Positions 60,949-64,000 of a stretch of 64,000 nt of DNA are shown one piece after another. The stretch covers positions 2,482,501 to 2,546,500 of the forward strand of contig NZ_CP111079.1 of the NCBI RefSeq assembly GCF_026278245.1, written 5' to 3'. The stretch's first letter is position 1; every line of letters starts with the position of its first letter. The notes beneath the pieces were generated by a model, which was not told where the DNA came from, ran no database searches, and worked only from the letters and a program-made list of their open reading frames with translations. The DNA is from Pontibacter kalidii. Lineage in GTDB: Bacteria; Bacteroidota; Bacteroidia; Cytophagales; Hymenobacteraceae. The translations under genes and the position numbers were made by a program.

Positions 60949-62157
60949 TTAGTCAAACTTAATCGCCTTCACCGGCTTGATGCGGGCAATCATGGCGGCA
61001 GGAATAAGTATGGCCAGCATGGTGAGTACCAGCGTTAGGGCGTTGAGCAGCAGGATTACGCCGATGTTCCAGCTGATCGGCACACGGTCCATGTAGTAGT
61101 TCTCGGGGTCCAGCGGAATGAGCTCGAAATAGTACTGCACCAGGCAAAAGCCAATCCCGACAAGGTTGCCCCACAGCATTCCCTTCAGCGTCAGTTTCAG
61201 CCCGCGAAAGTAGAACACCTTCCTGATCTGCGCATCGGTAGCGCCCACGGCCTTCAGCACGCCAATCATGTTTATCCGTTCGATGATCATAATAAACACC
61301 GTGGAAACCATGTTGAACGTAGCCACGAAGATGATCAGTACCAGGAAAATCACTACGTTCTTCTGCAGCAGCTTCAGCCAGTCGAAGAGCTGGGCATGGC
61401 GGTCCGTTATTTTCTCCAGTTGCAGGTCGTAGTTCATACTTTCAAACACGCGCTCCGCCGCCTCGTCTATCTGCTCAAAGTCTTGCAGCACTACCTCCAC
61501 GCCCCCTACCAAGGTATCGGGCCAGTTGTTCAGCTCGCGAATCAACTTGATGTCGCCGAGCACAAACACCTCATCAAACTCCTCCAGGCCCGTATTATAA
61601 ATGCCGCTCACCCTCAGCTTCCGGGCACGTGGCGGATTCTGTATAAAATAGAAAATAGCCTCATCGCCCACCTTTAGCCGCAACTTACTGGCAATCGCCT
61701 GGCTCAGCAGCACGTCCTTCGAAGAGGCCGTATCCGTAAAGGCAATCAGTTCCCCGCTCTCCAGGTTCTGCTGCATTGCGCTCAGATCATACTCCTTCCC
61801 CACGCCCTTCACCACCACACCCAGCACCTCATCCTCTGTCTTGATAATGGCCGTTTTGCGGGCAAACCCCTGTATCTTTTTTATCCCCTGGATAGAATCC
61901 GACACACCGATATTGTAGCTGATGGGCGCGCCCTCATAGGAGTTATTGGTGTCATACTTGCTGATCTGCAGGTGGGCGCCAAAGCTGAAAATCTTTTCGC
62001 GGATCTCGTTCCGAAAGCCCTCCAGTATGGCAAAAGACACAATCATGATGGCAATGCCTGCAGCTATGCTAATAATTGCTATTTTTGTAACCGACTGCGT
62101 AAAAGAGCCGGTCTGCACTTCTGATATTTTGTCGGATATGTACTTGGAGATATTCAC
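60949..62157 (-). CDS. FtsX-type ABC transporter permease (LolC/LolE-like)
   Basis: A 402-residue permease with the MacB/FtsX topology: one helix near the N-terminus (about 26-48), a periplasmic domain of about 220 residues, then three helices (about 268-293, 320-345, 362-390). The N-terminal ISIAAGIAIMIVSFAILEGFRNEI and the cytoplasmic loop VLKAVGATDAQIRKVFYFRGL are typical of the LolC/E subgroup, which extracts lipoproteins from the inner membrane. No ATPase gene is adjacent, and none of the sequence proves the substrate. Confidence 0.85.
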   Translation of the reverse strand: MNISKYISDKISEVQTGSFTQSVTKIAIISIAAGIAIMIVSFAILEGFRNEIREKIFSFGAHLQISKYDTNNSYEGAPISYNIGVSDSIQGIKKIQGFARKTAIIKTEDEVLGVVVKGVGKEYDLSAMQQNLESGELIAFTDTASSKDVLLSQAIASKLRLKVGDEAIFYFIQNPPRARKLRVSGIYNTGLEEFDEVFVLGDIKLIRELNNWPDTLVGGVEVVLQDFEQIDEAAERVFESMNYDLQLEKITDRHAQLFDWLKLLQKNVVIFLVLIIFVATFNMVSTVFIMIIERINMIGVLKAVGATDAQIRKVFYFRGLKLTLKGMLWGNLVGIGFCLVQYYFELIPLDPENYYMDRVPISWNIGVILLLNALTLVLTMLAILIPAAMIARIKPVKAIKFD

Positions 62158-62223
62158 TCGCCTTAAATCAGATTAATGGCCTTAAAGATAGGTATGAATT
62201 TTGACTTCTACCTTACAAAAACG

Positions 62224-63447
62224 ATGACACACCCTATCCTATACCTCTCTGCCTCGCTGCTGCTCTCGCTGGGCGGCTGCAACGCCAAGCAAGTACCTGC
62301 CACGGCACCCGAGCAAACATCACCCGCTGCCTCAGCTGCTTTGCCGGCGGCACAATCACTAAAAATGGGCGCCGAGCAGCTGGATTTATACTTGCCGCAA
62401 CTAGCGGGCAAACGCGTGGGCATGATCGTGAACCAAACCTCCACCATCGGCCAAACGCACCTGGTGGACACGCTCCTGAGTCGTGGCGTGCAGATAAAGA
62501 CCATTTTTGCGCCAGAGCACGGCTTCCGCGGTGAGGCCGACGCAGGGGCGCACATCAAAGACGGCAACGACCCGAAAACCGGCCTGCCAATTATCTCGCT
62601 CTACGGGAATAACAAGAAGCCGCTGCCCGAGCAAATAAAAGATCTGGATGTGCTGCTCTTCGACATCCAGGACGTGGGCACCCGTTTTTATACTTACATC
62701 AGCACCATGCACTACGCCATGGAGGCAGCCGCCGAGAACGGCAAGGAGGTAATGGTACTGGACCGCCCCAACCCGAACGGGCATTACGTAGATGGCCCGG
62801 TACTGGAGCCAGACCAGGTTTCTTTTGTGGGGATGCACCCGATTCCGATCGTGCACGGCCTTACCGTGGGCGAACTGGCTAATATGATCAACGGCGAGAA
62901 ATGGCTGAAAGGAGGACTGCAGGCGAACCTGACGGTAATTCCGATGACAGCCTACGACCACAACATGGCATATGAGCTGCCTGTGCGTCCTTCACCAAAC
63001 CTGCCAAACGCGCAGTCCATAGCCTTGTACCCATCTATCTGCTTTTTTGAGGGAACCAACGTAAGCGTTGGCCGCGGCACCCCTACCCCCTTCCAGGTAA
63101 TCGGCAGCCCGTACTATCAGAAAAAGGACTTTAGCTTTACCCCGGTGAGCACGCCAGGGGCTACCAACCCGCCGCACAAGGATGTAACCTGCTACGGCCA
63201 GGACTTGACGAATGTGCAGGTGGCAGACAAAGTAGACCTAGCGTACCTGCTGGGTATGTACCAGCACTCCACTAACAAGGACAAGTTCTTCAACAATTTC
63301 TTCGAGAAACTGGCTGGCACCAAAAAGCTTCGCGAGCAGGTGATTGCCGGTAAGACAGAGGCTGAGATCAGAGCCAGTTGGGAGCCTGCGTTATCAAACT
63401 ATAAAGCCAAGCGCAAGCAGTACCTGCTTTACCCAGACTTTAACTAG
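62224..63447 (+). CDS. namZ: NamZ-like exo-beta-N-acetylmuramidase lipoprotein (DUF1343)
   Basis: Predicted lipoprotein of 407 residues from the ATG at 62224, with lipidated Cys19 in LSLGGCNA; the upstream ATG at 62176 would add a charged leader ahead of the signal peptide. DUF1343 motifs seen: GMIVNQTSTIG, FAPEHGFRGEADAG, FDIQDVGTRFYTYISTMHY, VLDRPNPNGHYVDGP, and EGTNVSVGRGTPTPFQ. Characterised members (NamZ of Bacillus) remove terminal MurNAc from peptidoglycan fragments, so a cell wall recycling role in the envelope is likely. fmt begins 3 bp after its stop. Confidence 0.88.
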   Translation: MTHPILYLSASLLLSLGGCNAKQVPATAPEQTSPAASAALPAAQSLKMGAEQLDLYLPQLAGKRVGMIVNQTSTIGQTHLVDTLLSRGVQIKTIFAPEHGFRGEADAGAHIKDGNDPKTGLPIISLYGNNKKPLPEQIKDLDVLLFDIQDVGTRFYTYISTMHYAMEAAAENGKEVMVLDRPNPNGHYVDGPVLEPDQVSFVGMHPIPIVHGLTVGELANMINGEKWLKGGLQANLTVIPMTAYDHNMAYELPVRPSPNLPNAQSIALYPSICFFEGTNVSVGRGTPTPFQVIGSPYYQKKDFSFTPVSTPGATNPPHKDVTCYGQDLTNVQVADKVDLAYLLGMYQHSTNKDKFFNNFFEKLAGTKKLREQVIAGKTEAEIRASWEPALSNYKAKRKQYLLYPDFN

Positions 63448-63450
63448 CGC

Positions 63451-64000
63451 ATGAGAGACTTACGCATCGTGTTTATGGGTACGCCGGATTTTGCCGTGCC
63501 TACCTTGCAGACACTCGTGGAACAGCACTATAACGTGGTGGCCGTGATCACCGCCCCGGATAAACCCGCTGGCCGTGGTCAGAAGCTAAACCAGTCGCCG
63601 GTGAAGGAGTACGCCGTGGCGCAGGGAATTCCGGTGCTGCAGCCAACCAACCTGAAATCGGAGGCGTTCCTGGAGGAACTGCGTAGCTACAGGGCCAACC
63701 TGCAGATCATCGTCGCTTTCCGGATGCTGCCCGAGGTGGTGTGGGCAATGCCGGAGCTGGGCTCTTTCAACATCCATGCTTCGCTGCTGCCACAGTATAG
63801 AGGGGCCGCGCCTATCAACTGGGCCATTATCAACGGGGAAAAAGAGACCGGCGTCACCTCCTTCTTCCTTAAGCACGAGATCGACACGGGCGACCTTATT
63901 TTTCAGGAGCGCGTGCCGATCCGGGAGGAGGATGACTTCGGGTCGTTGTATGAGAAACTGAAGTATAAAGGCGCCGAACTGGCCCTGCGCACCGTACAGG
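63451..64000 (+). CDS. fmt: Methionyl-tRNA formyltransferase, 3' truncated
   Basis: Formylates Met-tRNA for initiation. The ATG at 63451 begins MRDLRIVFMGTPDFAVPTL, the family start, and the frame is open to the window end (about 183 codons of some 310). Seen: TAPDKPAGRGQKL, the formyl-tetrahydrofolate site NIHASLLPQYRGAAPI with the catalytic Asn and His, and the catalytic Asp in HEIDTGDLIF. It may be co-transcribed with the upstream namZ-like gene. The C-terminal tRNA-binding domain lies outside the window. Confidence 0.95.
   Translation, partial: MRDLRIVFMGTPDFAVPTLQTLVEQHYNVVAVITAPDKPAGRGQKLNQSPVKEYAVAQGIPVLQPTNLKSEAFLEELRSYRANLQIIVAFRMLPEVVWAMPELGSFNIHASLLPQYRGAAPINWAIINGEKETGVTSFFLKHEIDTGDLIFQERVPIREEDDFGSLYEKLKYKGAELALRTVQ

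Noticed and set aside
1..64000. TATACTT motif as a promoter -7 box
   Set aside because: In TATACTTTG three bases separate TA from TTTG, not two as in TAnnTTTG, and most copies lie inside genes in either orientation.

Overview
The window comes from a Bacteroidota chromosome, most likely a pigmented Cytophagales bacterium of the Pontibacter/Hymenobacteraceae type. The evidence is two secreted proteins with type IX secretion C-terminal domains, promoters of the TTG-N19/20-TAnnTTTG type, a single-cytochrome succinate dehydrogenase (SdhCAB), a division and cell wall (dcw) cluster without murF or ddl, a carotenoid cluster in the bacteroidete arrangement, and a heptamer AAGTATA (complement TATACTT) scattered through genes and spacers. 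The genus is an inference. No rRNA, tRNA, CRISPR array, transposase or integrase gene was seen.

Layout. 1-6.3 kb: the 3' part of a secreted subtilase, aconitase, and a TlpA-like lipoprotein. 6.3-7.2 kb: a gene-free block of repeats. 7.2-10.6 kb: a methyltransferase, polyprenyl synthetase, an alpha/beta hydrolase and folK. 10.7-12.7 kb: an AT-rich island of three small membrane-protein genes, each followed by an integron attC-like site, then an Arr-type rifamycin ADP-ribosyltransferase; no integrase is present (CALIN-like). 12.9-19.2 kb: an SRPBCC protein, a GNAT acetyltransferase, a CPBP-family protein with altered catalytic residues, fabD, a DCC protein and a large T9SS-secreted protein. 19.4-23.7 kb: sdhCAB and an FMN reductase. 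23.7-24.9 kb: a second repeat block, partly an inverted copy of the first.

24.9-40.4 kb is the dcw cluster, all on the minus strand: mraZ-rsmH-ftsL-ftsI-murE-mraY-murD-ftsW-murG-murC-ftsQ-ftsA-ftsZ, mostly overlapping or closely spaced. Its promoter region combines a consensus promoter, three 10-bp-phased MraZ-box-like repeats and a tight cluster of DnaA boxes, with a second phased AGTGG array about 200 bp further upstream.

41.7-49.3 kb is a carotenoid cluster on the minus strand (crtW, ispH, crtYcd-like cyclase, a hypothetical gene, crtB, crtI, a sigma-70-family factor, a CarH/LitR-like MerR-B12 regulator, crtZ), predicted to give hydroxylated and ketolated carotenoids under regulated control. 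49.3-58.2 kb is a phenylacetate catabolism region (enoyl-CoA hydratase, a TetR regulator with a PaaR-type operator, paaABCD, and a detached paaE), with a META-domain lipoprotein and an oligoendopeptidase between. 58.4-64 kb holds an AP2/HNH protein, an M23 peptidase, an MscS channel, an FtsX-type permease, a NamZ-like lipoprotein and the 5' part of fmt.

Most unexpected points: the cassette array with a hidden gene lacking a canonical start, the MraZ/DnaA arrangement at the dcw promoter, the pervasive TATACTT motif that appears to distort codon choice, and the inverted pair of composite repeat blocks.
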